Shown: one piece after another, positions 42,311-51,476 of the stretch
How the letters are laid out: the number at the start of each line of letters is the position of its first letter
Position numbering within the stretch: the stretch's first letter is position 1
Assembly: GCA_030145015.1 (NCBI GenBank)
Contig: JAQYWI010000005.1
Span: 7,813 to 71,812, forward strand
DNA: 64,000 nucleotides
Direction: 5' to 3'
DNA from: Desulfobacterales bacterium
GTDB taxonomy: Bacteria; Desulfobacterota; Desulfobacteria; Desulfobacterales; JAHEIW01
Notes under the pieces: model-generated
Told to the model about the DNA's origin: nothing
The model's database searches: none
Seen by the model: the letters and a program-made list of their open reading frames with translations, nothing else
Made by a program: the position numbers and the translations under genes

Positions 42311-44509
42311 ATGCGTCCGCAAAGTCTAAAAAACAAATTGCTGATGGCCGTTTCGATAACGGTGATCGGCAGCGGATTGCTTATTTCTTTGGTTGTGACC
42401 CAGCGCTATAGCAGCAGTCTGTTTTCATCATTAAGCGCTCAGGCCGAAAATCTGGCCCAGGCACTGGCGTTCGATGCAACCGATAAAATCTTAACCAATG
42501 ACCTGATCGCTCTTCAGAAAATGCTGGATTACCATATGGCGAGTAATCCGCATTCAGAATATATTTTTATTATAAGAGATAACCAGGTGCTGGCACACAC
42601 CTTCCCGCACGGAATCCCGGTCGATTTACTGGGAGCCAACGAGGCTATTTTAGACAAGCACGGCCATCAGCGAGAGATCGTGTCCACCGAAGGAGACCGC
42701 TACCTGGATATTGCCTGGCCTGTATTCTCGGGTAAAGCCGGGCTTTTGCGCCTCGGAATTTCGGAAAAACCGTACCGCAAACAGGTCAATCATCTGTGGC
42801 TGCAAATGAGCGGGTTAACGCTGGTTATTCTGCTGCTGGCGATCGGGGGAAGTCTTCTTTTTATCAAACGTATCACCCGGCCATTGGCAGCCCTGGCAAA
42901 GGCGACCGAAAAAATAGATGAAGGTAACTTTGAAGTAAACGTGGTTGCAGCCAATAGCGATGAAGTCGGCAAATTGACATGCTCGTTTAATCGCATGCTG
43001 GATCGCATAAAGGACTACACCAACAGACTTGAAGAAAAGACTAGGGCGCTAGACCGCTCCGAACAGCAAACACGCACATCGTTTGTTATCGCTCAGGAAA
43101 TAGGCGCATTAATCAATCTTAAAGAAGTTTGCACGTTTCTCATCAAAAAACTTCAAAACATCGTAACCTGCAATGATATGTGTATGTTAGTACTCAGTAC
43201 CGATGGCGAGCATATCTTTCTTTTAACCGAGAAAGATTCTAACGCGCTTGATATTGCCGCCACCCAGAGAGCTCTTGCGCTGATATCCGGTTTGGACAAA
43301 ATGAAATTGCTCAAGATCGATCCATCTAACACCGTATTTTTGCCCAATGAATTTAAAGGCGCTCAAAATCTTGTGGTCTTTCCGCTGCGCAATGAGAATC
43401 AACTCCAGGGCGCCATGCTGATCGCCTGTCCAGGAAATTGCAATTGTGTTACCAAAGAATTGGATATTATCGATCTGATTTTGAATCAAACCGCGGGTGC
43501 CATCCGGCGTTCGGTGGTTCATGAAGAAGAAATCCGCGAACTGAGAACCCGGATTGAACATACCGCCGAATTCAGCGGGATCATCGGCAAAGACTCCCAG
43601 ATGCAAAACATCTATCGATTGATTGAAGATATCGCGCCTACGGATGCCACGGTTCTCATTCAGGGAGAGAGCGGGACCGGTAAGGAGTTGGTCGCACGTG
43701 CCATTCATCGGCAGAGCCTGCGCAGGCATGAACCCTTCATTGTTATTAACTGCTCGGCCTATCCACACACACTCCTTGAAAGCGAACTTTTCGGTCATGA
43801 AAAAGGCGCTTTTACCGGTGCCATCCGGCAGAAATCAGGCCGCTTTGAGCAGGCCGATGGCGGTACGGTATTTTTAGACGAAATTGGAGAAATCGCCCCT
43901 TCGGCCCAGATCAAGCTGCTGCGCGTCCTGCAAAGCCAAAAATTTGAGCGCGTGGGTGGTGAAAAGACCTTAACCGTGGATGTCCGCATTCTGGCAGCTA
44001 CCAATAAGGAACTGCTTCAGGAAGTCCAAAAAGGGTCCTACCGGGAAGATTTATTTTATCGGCTCAATGTTATTCCGATCCATCTGCCCCCATTAAGAAC
44101 GCGTCGTAACGATATTCCGCTGCTGGCCCGTCATTTTTTGCGTCGCTTTGGAGTTGAACAAAATAAAGATATCCAGGATTTCAGCTCTGAGGCCATGCGC
44201 TTGCTTCTGGATTATCACTGGCCGGGTAATGTCCGCGAACTCGAAAACAGCATTGAGCACACCGCCGTTTTAGCCAAGCAAAGCAAAGTCGAAATTTCGG
44301 ACCTGCCTTCTGCAATTCGCGAAGCCGCTCCGCCTGTTTCTTCGGAAACTCCAGGGACAATCTTTGAAAATGAGAAAAAATTGCTCCGGGAGGTTCTGGA
44401 GGAATGCGACTGGAACAAAAAAAGGGCGGCCTTACAATTGGGGATCAGCCGCAGTACGCTTTATGAAAAGCTCAAAAAATATCAAATATCAAAACCGACC
44501 CTTCACTAA
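42311..44509 (+). CDS. Membrane-anchored sigma-54 activator (sensor-HAMP-GAF-AAA+-Fis)
   Basis: About 732 residues, combining sensor and transcription activator in one chain. Order: membrane helix (residues ~10-29), periplasmic domain (~30-165), second helix (~168-185), HAMP (KRITRPLAALAKATEKIDEG), a GAF-like domain (~255-405), AAA+ domain with Walker A GESGTGKELVARAIH, sigma-54 contact loop GAFTGAIRQ, Walker B GGTVFLDEIGEI and the RVLQSQKFERVGG stretch, then a Fis-type helix-turn-helix (KKRAALQLGISRSTLYEKL). There is no histidine kinase or receiver domain. ATG 42311 follows GGAG. It is the best candidate to bind the palindromic sites listed for P1-P6. Confidence 0.93.
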   Translation: MRPQSLKNKLLMAVSITVIGSGLLISLVVTQRYSSSLFSSLSAQAENLAQALAFDATDKILTNDLIALQKMLDYHMASNPHSEYIFIIRDNQVLAHTFPHGIPVDLLGANEAILDKHGHQREIVSTEGDRYLDIAWPVFSGKAGLLRLGISEKPYRKQVNHLWLQMSGLTLVILLLAIGGSLLFIKRITRPLAALAKATEKIDEGNFEVNVVAANSDEVGKLTCSFNRMLDRIKDYTNRLEEKTRALDRSEQQTRTSFVIAQEIGALINLKEVCTFLIKKLQNIVTCNDMCMLVLSTDGEHIFLLTEKDSNALDIAATQRALALISGLDKMKLLKIDPSNTVFLPNEFKGAQNLVVFPLRNENQLQGAMLIACPGNCNCVTKELDIIDLILNQTAGAIRRSVVHEEEIRELRTRIEHTAEFSGIIGKDSQMQNIYRLIEDIAPTDATVLIQGESGTGKELVARAIHRQSLRRHEPFIVINCSAYPHTLLESELFGHEKGAFTGAIRQKSGRFEQADGGTVFLDEIGEIAPSAQIKLLRVLQSQKFERVGGEKTLTVDVRILAATNKELLQEVQKGSYREDLFYRLNVIPIHLPPLRTRRNDIPLLARHFLRRFGVEQNKDIQDFSSEAMRLLLDYHWPGNVRELENSIEHTAVLAKQSKVEISDLPSAIREAAPPVSSETPGTIFENEKKLLREVLEECDWNKKRAALQLGISRSTLYEKLKKYQISKPTLH

Positions 44510-44546
44510 AGCTCATCTCAAAAAATAAGACCACTTATCCTGTTAG

Positions 44547-44577
44547 GGGTCATGCAAATATCCTCGGGTAATGACCC
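44547..44577. other. Inverted repeat after the activator gene
   Basis: GGGTCAT (44547-44553) and ATGACCC (44571-44577) flank 17 bases. It lies 38 bases after the activator stop and about 310 bases before the canonical sigma-54 start. It could be a protein-binding site or a weak hairpin; there is no T-tract. The rest of 44510-44973 contains the promoter below and a TTTGCGCAAA palindrome at 44778-44787, about 103 bp upstream of that start. Confidence 0.4.
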
Positions 44578-44859
44578 ATCTAAGACCCCGACATGTGTTT
44601 GCCTCCAAAAATTGTGTCCGAATTTCGCACACGGCTAACCTGCTAAAATCATGTCAAATTTAAGATATCGCTGTTTCCATGCCTGAATTTCATACAGATT
44701 CAAAATAATCCGGCCGTGAATACGCTACCCCCAAAAAGTTTTATTTTCATCCAGGCAATCTTTTCTAGAATTCATTATTTGCGCAAATTCAAATACTTAA
44801 TCCCTATTCGATTTAATCCATGGATGCCATCTAATCGTTTGACGTCTAAAGCCCCGGGT

Positions 44860-44876
44860 TTGGCACAGGCATTGCT
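44860..44876 (+). promoter_or_regulatory. Canonical sigma-54 promoter
   Basis: TTGGCACAGGCATTGCT matches YTGGCACGRNNNTTGCW at every fixed position but one. Predicted start near 44887, 87 bases before the receiver-like gene and about 620 before the molybdoenzyme operon, which it may also drive. The GGGCATATGCCC-type sites are absent here, so a different activator or different site may be used. Confidence 0.75.
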
Positions 44877-44973
44877 ACGTTGTGGTGTAGGAAGAGACAT
44901 TAATTCTTTCTTTATCTGTGCGACCACCGAACAACTTCAATACCACACTTCGGAAGAACGTCATTCATATTAG

Positions 44974-45429
44974 ATGGAACCCAGAACTTTTAAAGATCGC
45001 AGATCGGGTTATGATCGCAGGCAAAGCGCCCGAAAGCGAGAAACCAAAACAATCGTGGTGCTGGATGCCGATGAACAACAATGTCGGCAGCTTGGCGAGC
45101 TGTTAATAAAAAATCAATATAAAGCCGTTCCACTGCATTCATTGTACCATTTAGAAAAAACGATCACCCAAACCGGATGCCTGGCAATTTTATGGGACAT
45201 CGATACGGTTCCGGTTGAAAATCGGGTCATCAGGGATCTCACAATAAAATTTCCGGGGGTTTACTTTTTTGGTCTATCCTGTCACCGATTTCACCCGGAG
45301 TTAAAAGATGCCATCTGCTACCACATTTATGCCTGTATCAATCGTCCGGTCGATCCGGATGAGCTTTTTTACTGGTTACGCTCAATCGATGAAAATGAAT
45401 TAAATCCTGACGGATCAGTGGACCCTTAA
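44974..45429 (+). CDS. Response-regulator receiver-like protein, stand-alone
   Basis: 151 residues. After a basic N-terminus (FKDRRSGYDRRQSARKRE) the chain resembles a CheY-like receiver: TIVVLDADEQQCRQLGELL, a possible phosphoacceptor in AILWDIDTVPVENRVIRDL, and YHIYACINRPVDPDELFYWL, where the K of the usual KP is R. No output domain. It lies between the sigma-54 activator and the molybdoenzyme operon and directly behind a canonical sigma-54 promoter. It may modulate a phosphorelay or bind a partner; whether it is phosphorylated is uncertain because the acidic pair is incomplete. Confidence 0.65.
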   Translation: MEPRTFKDRRSGYDRRQSARKRETKTIVVLDADEQQCRQLGELLIKNQYKAVPLHSLYHLEKTITQTGCLAILWDIDTVPVENRVIRDLTIKFPGVYFFGLSCHRFHPELKDAICYHIYACINRPVDPDELFYWLRSIDENELNPDGSVDP

Positions 45430-45504
45430 TCTTATAATCTTAAGGTAAAGACCGTTATGGTCATAATAGGCGAGAAGATAATTATTTAAACCAAGGGAGG
45501 AAAT

Positions 45505-48087
45505 ATGAAAGAGGACAGGACCAAAAGAAAAGCAGTGATGAAAGACTTCTTTGACGACCTCAAAGTCACAAGAAGATCTTTCATGAAGAGAGCCTCAGCC
45601 GCCACCGGCGGAGCAATTGCCCTCGGCGGAACCTTCAAACCAACGTTGAGAGCCCTGGCGGAAGCCAGTGAGACTGCCGCCGGAGGCGCCGGGGAATGGA
45701 AATCGGCCACCTGTCAGGGATGTACCTCCTGGTGCTCCAAACAGGTGTATGTCGTCGACGGAAGGGCGGTAAAAGTCCGGGGAAATCCGAATTCGAAGGT
45801 CAATGGAAAAGCGGGTTGTCCTAGATCCCATCTGGCGTTGCAGCAGGTGTATGACCCGGATCGAATTAAAACCCCCATGAAACGAACTAACCCCAAAAAG
45901 GGGCGTAACGAGGATCCGAAATTTGTGCCCATTTCCTGGGATGAGGCCCTGAGCACCATCGCCGATAAGATCATGGAGCTCAGAAAGAACAACGAAACCT
46001 ACAAATATATGCTCATGCGTGGTCGTTATACGTACATGCGGGATGTCCTCTATGATCGCATGACCAAAATTATCGGCTCCCCCAACAACCTTTCCCACAG
46101 TGCGATTTGTGCTGAAGCGGAAAAATTCGGCCCTTACTACACAGAAGGATACTGGGGCTATCGGCAGTATGATGTTCAAAGGGCCCGCTACATTCTCTTG
46201 TGGGGCGCCGACCCCCTGGCCGCCAACCGGCAGGTTTCTCACTATTCTGCGGTCTGGGGAGATGCGATTGATTCGGCCACGATTGCAATTGCCGAACCCC
46301 GACTTTCGGCCACCGCTGCCAAAGCCGACGAGTGGCTGCCGCTCAAACCCGGTACGGACGGTGCAATGGCAGTGTCCATTGCCCATGTTCTGCTCACCGA
46401 AGGGCTGTGGTACAAAGATTTCGTCGGCGATTTTACCGACGGCGAAAACCGATTTGTGGCCGGCCAGGAAGTCGATGCGGAAACGTTTGAAGAAAAACAT
46501 ACCAACGGCATTGTTACGTGGTGGAATTTGGAGCTCAAGGACAAAACACCGGAGTGGGCTGCAAAAATAACCGGCGTTCCGGCAGAGCAGATCAAACGGG
46601 TCGCTGTCGGATACGGCAAAGCGGCACCCCACGCCATTTCCTGGCTGGGCGGCGGGCCCTGCATGCAGGTCCGCGGCGCTTACGCCAGTATGGCGGTGCA
46701 CGCCTTAAACGGCATCGTCGGGGCGGTGGACAATGTCGGCGGCACGCAACAGAGTAACAAGGAGTACACCTCAACGTTTCCGAAACCCGATGATTATATG
46801 GATGAGATCGCCAAAACGGGTAAAAAGCATGGAAAAATAGACCATCGCGGCAGGTTGGAGTTTCCCGCGCTGAACAAAAAACCCGGTGGCGGCGTGGTCA
46901 CCAACAATGCGGCCGACGGCATTCTGAATGCGGACCCCAACGAAATCAAGGTGGCCATTGGATACATGAACAATTTTACCTTCTCCTGTCCGCAGCCTGA
47001 GCGCTGGGAACGTGCCCTGGCCAAGATACCTTTTCTGGCGCACATCACCACCAACGCTTCCGAGTTTTCATGGTTCGCCGATATCGTGCTGCCCGATACC
47101 CATCACATGGTTGAAAAATGGGGATATGTCAAATCGATCGGCAACGGATACCGGCAGGTGACGCTCATGCATCCGATTGTCGAGCCGGTGTGGGAATACA
47201 AGATCGATGAGACCGAAATCCCCTGGCTGATTGCCGAAAAACTGAATGAAAGGGGTTTTAGCAATCTGCTCGACCACTACAAAACCTACAAGGATCCGGA
47301 GACCGGCAAAGCCCCGACCAACGAAAAAGAATTTGCGCTCTATGCCCTTAAATATGCCACCCAGAATCTGTGGGATCCGGCCAAATACAAAGGCGGCGAC
47401 AAATTCAACGGCTGGGATGATTTTATCAAGACCGGCGTCTGGAATTCCGACCCCTACCCGTATCGCAAGAAATGGGGGAACATGAAAACCAAAACTAAAA
47501 AGTTTGAGTTCTACAGCGAAACGCTGAAGGATGTTTTGGGAAAGCACGCCGAAAAGCACAACACGACCGTCGACAATGTTCTGGAGGTCTGCAACTACCA
47601 GGCGCGGGGGGAAATGGCGTTTGTTCCCCATTATGAAGAAGCGTTCATTGCCGGAGATGAAAAAGAGTATCCGTTCATCCATGTAGATCACAAATCCAGG
47701 CTCAACCGCGAGGGCCGTTCGGCCAACTGCACCTGGTATTATGATTTTAAAGATGTCGATCCCGGCGATGTGGCCTGGGCAGATGTGGCCAAGATCAACC
47801 CCAGCGACGCCAGGGGGCTGGACCTTAAGGATGGAGATAAAGTTAAACTGACATCTCCGAGTGGAAGCCTGACCTGTACGGCAAAATTGTGGGAGGGCGT
47901 CAGGCCGGGCACGATCGCCAAGTGTTACGGCCAGGGCCACTGGGCCTATGGCCGGGTGGCGTCCATAGAATTCGGCAAGATACCGCGGGGTGGCAGCAGC
48001 AATGACCTGATCCCGGCCCAGTATGACCGTTTGAGTGGAAGCACGGCCTATTACGCGACCACCCGAATTAAAATCGAAAAAATTTAG
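45505..48087 (+). CDS. Molybdopterin oxidoreductase catalytic subunit, Psr/Phs/Arr-like
   Basis: 860 residues. A twin-arginine signal (KVTRRSFMKRASAATGGAIAL) sends the folded enzyme to the periplasm. An N-terminal [4Fe-4S] site is CQGCTSWCSKQ plus the Cys in GKAGCPRSH. The Mo ligand is the Cys in SHSAICAEAEKFGPYY. Further DMSO-reductase-family motifs are ILLWGADPLAANRQVS, WLPLKPGTDGAMAVSIAHVL, FSWFADIVLPDTHHMVEKWG and KCYGQGHWAYGR. Length fits polysulfide/thiosulfate, tetrathionate-like and arsenate-type reductases. With FeS and NrfD-type subunits following, it should exchange electrons with the quinone pool; the acceptor or donor cannot be named. Confidence 0.9.
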   Translation: MKEDRTKRKAVMKDFFDDLKVTRRSFMKRASAATGGAIALGGTFKPTLRALAEASETAAGGAGEWKSATCQGCTSWCSKQVYVVDGRAVKVRGNPNSKVNGKAGCPRSHLALQQVYDPDRIKTPMKRTNPKKGRNEDPKFVPISWDEALSTIADKIMELRKNNETYKYMLMRGRYTYMRDVLYDRMTKIIGSPNNLSHSAICAEAEKFGPYYTEGYWGYRQYDVQRARYILLWGADPLAANRQVSHYSAVWGDAIDSATIAIAEPRLSATAAKADEWLPLKPGTDGAMAVSIAHVLLTEGLWYKDFVGDFTDGENRFVAGQEVDAETFEEKHTNGIVTWWNLELKDKTPEWAAKITGVPAEQIKRVAVGYGKAAPHAISWLGGGPCMQVRGAYASMAVHALNGIVGAVDNVGGTQQSNKEYTSTFPKPDDYMDEIAKTGKKHGKIDHRGRLEFPALNKKPGGGVVTNNAADGILNADPNEIKVAIGYMNNFTFSCPQPERWERALAKIPFLAHITTNASEFSWFADIVLPDTHHMVEKWGYVKSIGNGYRQVTLMHPIVEPVWEYKIDETEIPWLIAEKLNERGFSNLLDHYKTYKDPETGKAPTNEKEFALYALKYATQNLWDPAKYKGGDKFNGWDDFIKTGVWNSDPYPYRKKWGNMKTKTKKFEFYSETLKDVLGKHAEKHNTTVDNVLEVCNYQARGEMAFVPHYEEAFIAGDEKEYPFIHVDHKSRLNREGRSANCTWYYDFKDVDPGDVAWADVAKINPSDARGLDLKDGDKVKLTSPSGSLTCTAKLWEGVRPGTIAKCYGQGHWAYGRVASIEFGKIPRGGSSNDLIPAQYDRLSGSTAYYATTRIKIEKI

Positions 48088-48097
48088 GAGGTAAAAA

Positions 48098-48823
48098 ATG
48101 CCAAGATATGCGATGGTAATCGATTTACAGCGATGTGTCGGGTGCGGCGCCTGCAGCATTGCCTGCCGAAACGAAAACAATGTGCCCGACGGCATCTACT
48201 GGTCCAACAAAATCACCGAAACGCAGGGCACGTTTCCCAATGTGCGCTATCATTATATTCCGACACTTTGCAATCACTGCGGAAATGCACCATGTGTCAG
48301 GGGCTGTCCGACAAAAGCCATGCACAAACTGGACAACGGCATCACCATGCATGATCCCGACAAGTGCATCGGCTGCAAGTACTGTGAATTTAACTGTCCG
48401 TATGGGGTGATCTACTTTAACTGGCGCAAGCCCCATCAATTTTGGCGCGATGACAAAGCCTTGATCAAAGGTGTCACGAGCGCGCCAGAGGAAGAGGCCA
48501 AAAAGGTGGGCGCCAAAGTGGTTCCCTACTACAACCCTGAAAGAGATGAGACCCTGCCGGGTATCCGACCCAAAGGCGTGGTGGAAAAATGCACCTTTTG
48601 CGACCACCGTGTCAAAAAGGGGCAGTTGCCCTATTGTGTCGAAGCCTGTCCGGCGGACGCGCGTATCTTCGGTGACCTTTCCGATCCCAAAAGTCAGGTC
48701 AGCGTTCTTCTGGGAAAATTTCGCCCGTTCCGATTACGGGAACAAATCGGCACCGAACCCCATATCTTCTATATCAGAGATTTCAACCCGGCCCATTACC
48801 AGCCGACTAAAGGAGGTGTTTAA
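48098..48823 (+). CDS. Four-cluster ferredoxin subunit (PsrB/NrfC type)
   Basis: 241 residues with sixteen Cys in four ferredoxin-like groups: CVGCGACSIACRNEN, CNHCGNAPCVRGCPT, CIGCKYCEFNCPYG and CTFCDHRVKKGQ followed by YCVEACPAD. No signal peptide, so it should be carried by the twin-arginine signal of the catalytic subunit ten bases upstream. It wires the Mo site to the membrane subunit. AGGAGG precedes ATG 48098. Confidence 0.95.
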   Translation: MPRYAMVIDLQRCVGCGACSIACRNENNVPDGIYWSNKITETQGTFPNVRYHYIPTLCNHCGNAPCVRGCPTKAMHKLDNGITMHDPDKCIGCKYCEFNCPYGVIYFNWRKPHQFWRDDKALIKGVTSAPEEEAKKVGAKVVPYYNPERDETLPGIRPKGVVEKCTFCDHRVKKGQLPYCVEACPADARIFGDLSDPKSQVSVLLGKFRPFRLREQIGTEPHIFYIRDFNPAHYQPTKGGV

Positions 48824-49963
48824 ATGAGCGAGAAAAAAGGATTATACGGCACTTGGCTCGTGGTGCTCGGTATCGCGATCCTGCTTGGATTATATGCCGC
48901 CATAAGGCTTTTCGTCCAGGGCCATTACCTTTTTAATACCAATGATGTCCTTATCTGGTCGTTGCCTTTGGGCGTCTATATATTTCTGGCCCTTACCAGC
49001 TCCGGCCTGACCCTTCTGGCCGGAATTCCGCTGGTGCTCAAGGTCAAAAAATATGAACCCTTTGCCAAACGCCTGGTGTTTTTGGCCATCGCTACCCTGT
49101 TGGGTGGTTTCGTGGCCATCGGGCTGGAACTCGGCTCGGTCGAAAACATGTTCTGGATTTTGTTCTCGCCGAATTTTTCATCACCGATATGGTGGATGGG
49201 TTTTATCTACAGCGTGGAACTGGTGGTGCTGATCGTCAAATTCGGGATGATGCATAAAGGTGACTGGCACAGCGGATTCAGCAATGCTCTGGGCGTCATA
49301 TCTTTTCTGCTGGCCCTGATCGCGCCGTTGATGATCGGCTCTGTTTTTGGCATCACCGAATCGCGCGTCACCTACTTCGGCCCGATGATGTCAATTTACA
49401 GTCTGATTCTGGGACTGCTCAGCGGTACTGCCCTGTTTTTGCTGTACAGCATGATTTTCCATCGCGTAACCGGTGACGGTGCGGTTGAAAGCCAGACCCC
49501 GTTGTACAATGAGTTTACCACCATTTTGGGGTATGTCGCTGGAATCGCTGTAATTTTTACGCTGGTCAAATTCGCCATTGAATCGGCCACTGTGGTTCCG
49601 GAATTCCTAGTTTACGGCCAATTTAAGCATGCCTTCGGCGCCTACCGTGGTTTTCACGCTGAAGTCTTGCTGGGGCTTTTTCTGCCGTTTGTGTTGTTGC
49701 TGATACCCTCAGTGCGCAAAAGCATGGGCGGCAAGATCATTACCTCGGCTTTAATTTTGGTCGGCACGCTGATGATGCACATGGAAATCCTCTTAGCCGG
49801 CCAGAGCCACCCGGTCGGACCTAAGGCAGAGCAATACCCTGCGTTTATAAGCTATTTTCCGAGCATCTGGGAGTGGTTGGTATTTGTGTTTGCCATGGCC
49901 GTCATGCTACTGCTGTATACCCTGGGAGAACGGTATTTGAAGCTGGCAGAAGTGCCGCAATAA
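48824..49963 (+). CDS. NrfD/PsrC-type membrane anchor
   Basis: 379 residues with about nine or ten predicted membrane helices, for example WLVVLGIAILLGLYAAIRLF, LTLLAGIPLVLKVKKYEPFAK and VFVFAMAVMLLLYTLGERYL. It matches the polysulfide-reductase NrfD family that binds quinone at the membrane. It starts at the stop of the ferredoxin gene with AGGAGGTG upstream. It completes an ABC-type respiratory complex. Confidence 0.92.
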   Translation: MSEKKGLYGTWLVVLGIAILLGLYAAIRLFVQGHYLFNTNDVLIWSLPLGVYIFLALTSSGLTLLAGIPLVLKVKKYEPFAKRLVFLAIATLLGGFVAIGLELGSVENMFWILFSPNFSSPIWWMGFIYSVELVVLIVKFGMMHKGDWHSGFSNALGVISFLLALIAPLMIGSVFGITESRVTYFGPMMSIYSLILGLLSGTALFLLYSMIFHRVTGDGAVESQTPLYNEFTTILGYVAGIAVIFTLVKFAIESATVVPEFLVYGQFKHAFGAYRGFHAEVLLGLFLPFVLLLIPSVRKSMGGKIITSALILVGTLMMHMEILLAGQSHPVGPKAEQYPAFISYFPSIWEWLVFVFAMAVMLLLYTLGERYLKLAEVPQ

Positions 49964-50057
49964 GCAACCAACCAACAAATTATAACCGATGCCGGCTCGA
50001 AAGCTCGAAAGGGGCCGGCATCGCATCAACTCAATCTCAAAGCTTTTAAGGATAGGC

Positions 50058-50750
50058 ATGGAAACACAAAACCTGTTGAACCATGAATCGTCGAGAATGG
50101 AGGCATTTCAACTGTTGAGCGACTGCTATTTTCTGCCGGATCCGGGATTATCTGAAAAATTGGAAAACCTTGAGCTCAACATGGCGAAGGTGTGTGACCC
50201 GGCGGTCGTATTTATCCAAAACATGTGCAAAAAATTCGGAGCCCGTACGAATCTCGACCAGTTAAAAGTCGATTTTTCAAAACTGTTTGTGGGCCCGTAC
50301 AAGCTGTTCGCTGCACCTTACGGCTCGGTATATTTAGACGGCGAAAGGAAAATTATGGGCGACTCAACCCTTGACGTAAAAAAAAGATACCGGGAAGCGG
50401 GATTGGACACGGCCAAGAATTTTAAAGATGCCCCCGATCACATCAGCGCTGAACTTGAATTCATGTATTATTTAATTTTTAAAGAAATCGAAGCCTTCTC
50501 CAACTCAGACACAGAAACAGGCATCGGTTTTATCCAAAAACAGAAATCTTTTCTGGAAGGTCACCTGCTGGCCTGGGTGCCGGAATTTGCTAAAAGTATC
50601 ATAGAATATGCTCAAAATTCATTTTACTTGAATCTGGCAAAAGCGACCCAAATGTTCCTGAAAAAAAATTACGAAATTGTTTGTGCGTTTCTTGACACCC
50701 AAAAACTGAATTCAGAAAAACCCGTTGAAATAAATTCGCTCCGGGTGTAA
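50058..50750 (+). CDS. TorD-family molybdoenzyme chaperone
   Basis: 230 residues from ATG 50058 (METQNLLNHESSRMEAFQLL), with AAGGA nearby. The all-helical TorD/DmsD family is recognised by LLSDCYFLPDPG, FSKLFVGPYKLFAAPYGSVYL and the conserved DAPDHISAELEFMYYL. It binds the twin-arginine signal of the catalytic subunit and holds it until cofactor insertion. Its position straight after the anchor gene supports service to this enzyme. Confidence 0.88.
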   Translation: METQNLLNHESSRMEAFQLLSDCYFLPDPGLSEKLENLELNMAKVCDPAVVFIQNMCKKFGARTNLDQLKVDFSKLFVGPYKLFAAPYGSVYLDGERKIMGDSTLDVKKRYREAGLDTAKNFKDAPDHISAELEFMYYLIFKEIEAFSNSDTETGIGFIQKQKSFLEGHLLAWVPEFAKSIIEYAQNSFYLNLAKATQMFLKKNYEIVCAFLDTQKLNSEKPVEINSLRV

Positions 50751-50789
50751 TGAGGATTGGGTTTCGAAATTTTTCAAAAAGGAGCGACC

Positions 50790-51101
50790 ATGTATCTTCC
50801 CAAAATTTACGAAAAGTTCTCGTCCAAATTCCCGGAAGTATTGAAAGATTATCAACAGTTAGGCAAGACCTGCCGGGAGTCCGGGCCGCTCGAAAAAAAA
50901 TATCAGGACCTTGCGAATCTGGGTATAGCCATCGGCGCGAATTCCAGGGGAGCGGTTATGTCTCAAACCCGCAAAGCACTCGAATCCGGTGCCAGTAAAG
51001 AAGAAGTGGCCCATGTCGTTTTATTGTCACTGACGACCATCGGTTTTCCGAACATGATCGCGGCCATGGGCTGGGTGGATGAGGTGCTTGCAGACGGTTA
51101 A
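50790..51101 (+). CDS. Carboxymuconolactone-decarboxylase/AhpD-fold protein lacking the redox CxxC
   Basis: 103 residues from ATG 50790 with GGAG seven bases upstream. The fold is shown by LANLGIAIGANSRGAVMSQT and ALESGASKEEVAHVVLLSLTTIGFP, typical of the AhpD-like core. Where peroxidase members have CxxCxxxH, this has NSRGAVMSQT, so it should not be a disulfide reductase. Small proteins of this class sit in many molybdoenzyme loci; function unknown. It is the last gene before a 375-base gap. Confidence 0.8.
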   Translation: MYLPKIYEKFSSKFPEVLKDYQQLGKTCRESGPLEKKYQDLANLGIAIGANSRGAVMSQTRKALESGASKEEVAHVVLLSLTTIGFPNMIAAMGWVDEVLADG

Positions 51102-51123
51102 TCGTAAAAAACCGACTGTAAAT

Positions 51124-51137
51124 TTGATTTAGGTCAA
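51124..51137. promoter_or_regulatory. FNR/HcpR-like palindrome
   Basis: TTGATTTAGGTCAA, a 14-bp dyad of the CRP/FNR type (half-sites TTGAT and GTCAA). It lies 340 bases before the FmdE-like gene and just after the preceding operon. A second, better dyad of this kind is upstream of the nap cluster. Assignment to FNR, HcpR or another family member is inference. Confidence 0.45.
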
Positions 51138-51335
51138 GGATGCAACTCGCTTTAGGGTATATGGAACATTCTGGGGATCTGTACTTTTGCCATTAGCCCC
51201 GGAACCTTGATTTTTTTTTGCCGTCTGTTATGTTAATTTTAACATATGCCACTATGTGGGTTCAGGGTTTCTGGCCGTTGGCCATTTTTCGCTGCCGGCT
51301 GGTCCGTGAGTTTAGTTAATTCGTTAATTGGTCGA

Positions 51336-51407
51336 ATGGTTAAATAGTTTAAAATGGAATGAATCCTCTGACAAGTTGACTATTCAACTAATCAACTATT
51401 TAACCAT
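51336..51407. repeat. Inverted repeat between operons
   Basis: ATGGTTAAATAGTT (51336-51349) is exactly complementary to AACTATTTAACCAT (51394-51407). The flanks also contain repeated GTTAAT/ATTAAC-like words. It resembles a short dispersed palindrome rather than a gene. The remaining part of 51102-51476 shows nothing else apart from the FNR-like site. Confidence 0.55.
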
Positions 51408-51476
51408 ACCCTCTGACCGCTGGCACCTTACACCTTAAAGAAAACTGATACCTGAATAAGAAAGGACGACACTGAA

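Noticed and set aside
44716..44973. 85-residue ORF before the receiver-like gene
   Set aside because: It covers the canonical sigma-54 promoter and TTTGCGCAAA dyad, has no ribosome site and no protein-like pattern.
45595..46701. 368-residue minus-strand ORF inside the molybdoenzyme gene
   Set aside because: Shadow of the well-supported catalytic subunit; no recognisable domains. The same applies to the ORF at 47068-48195.
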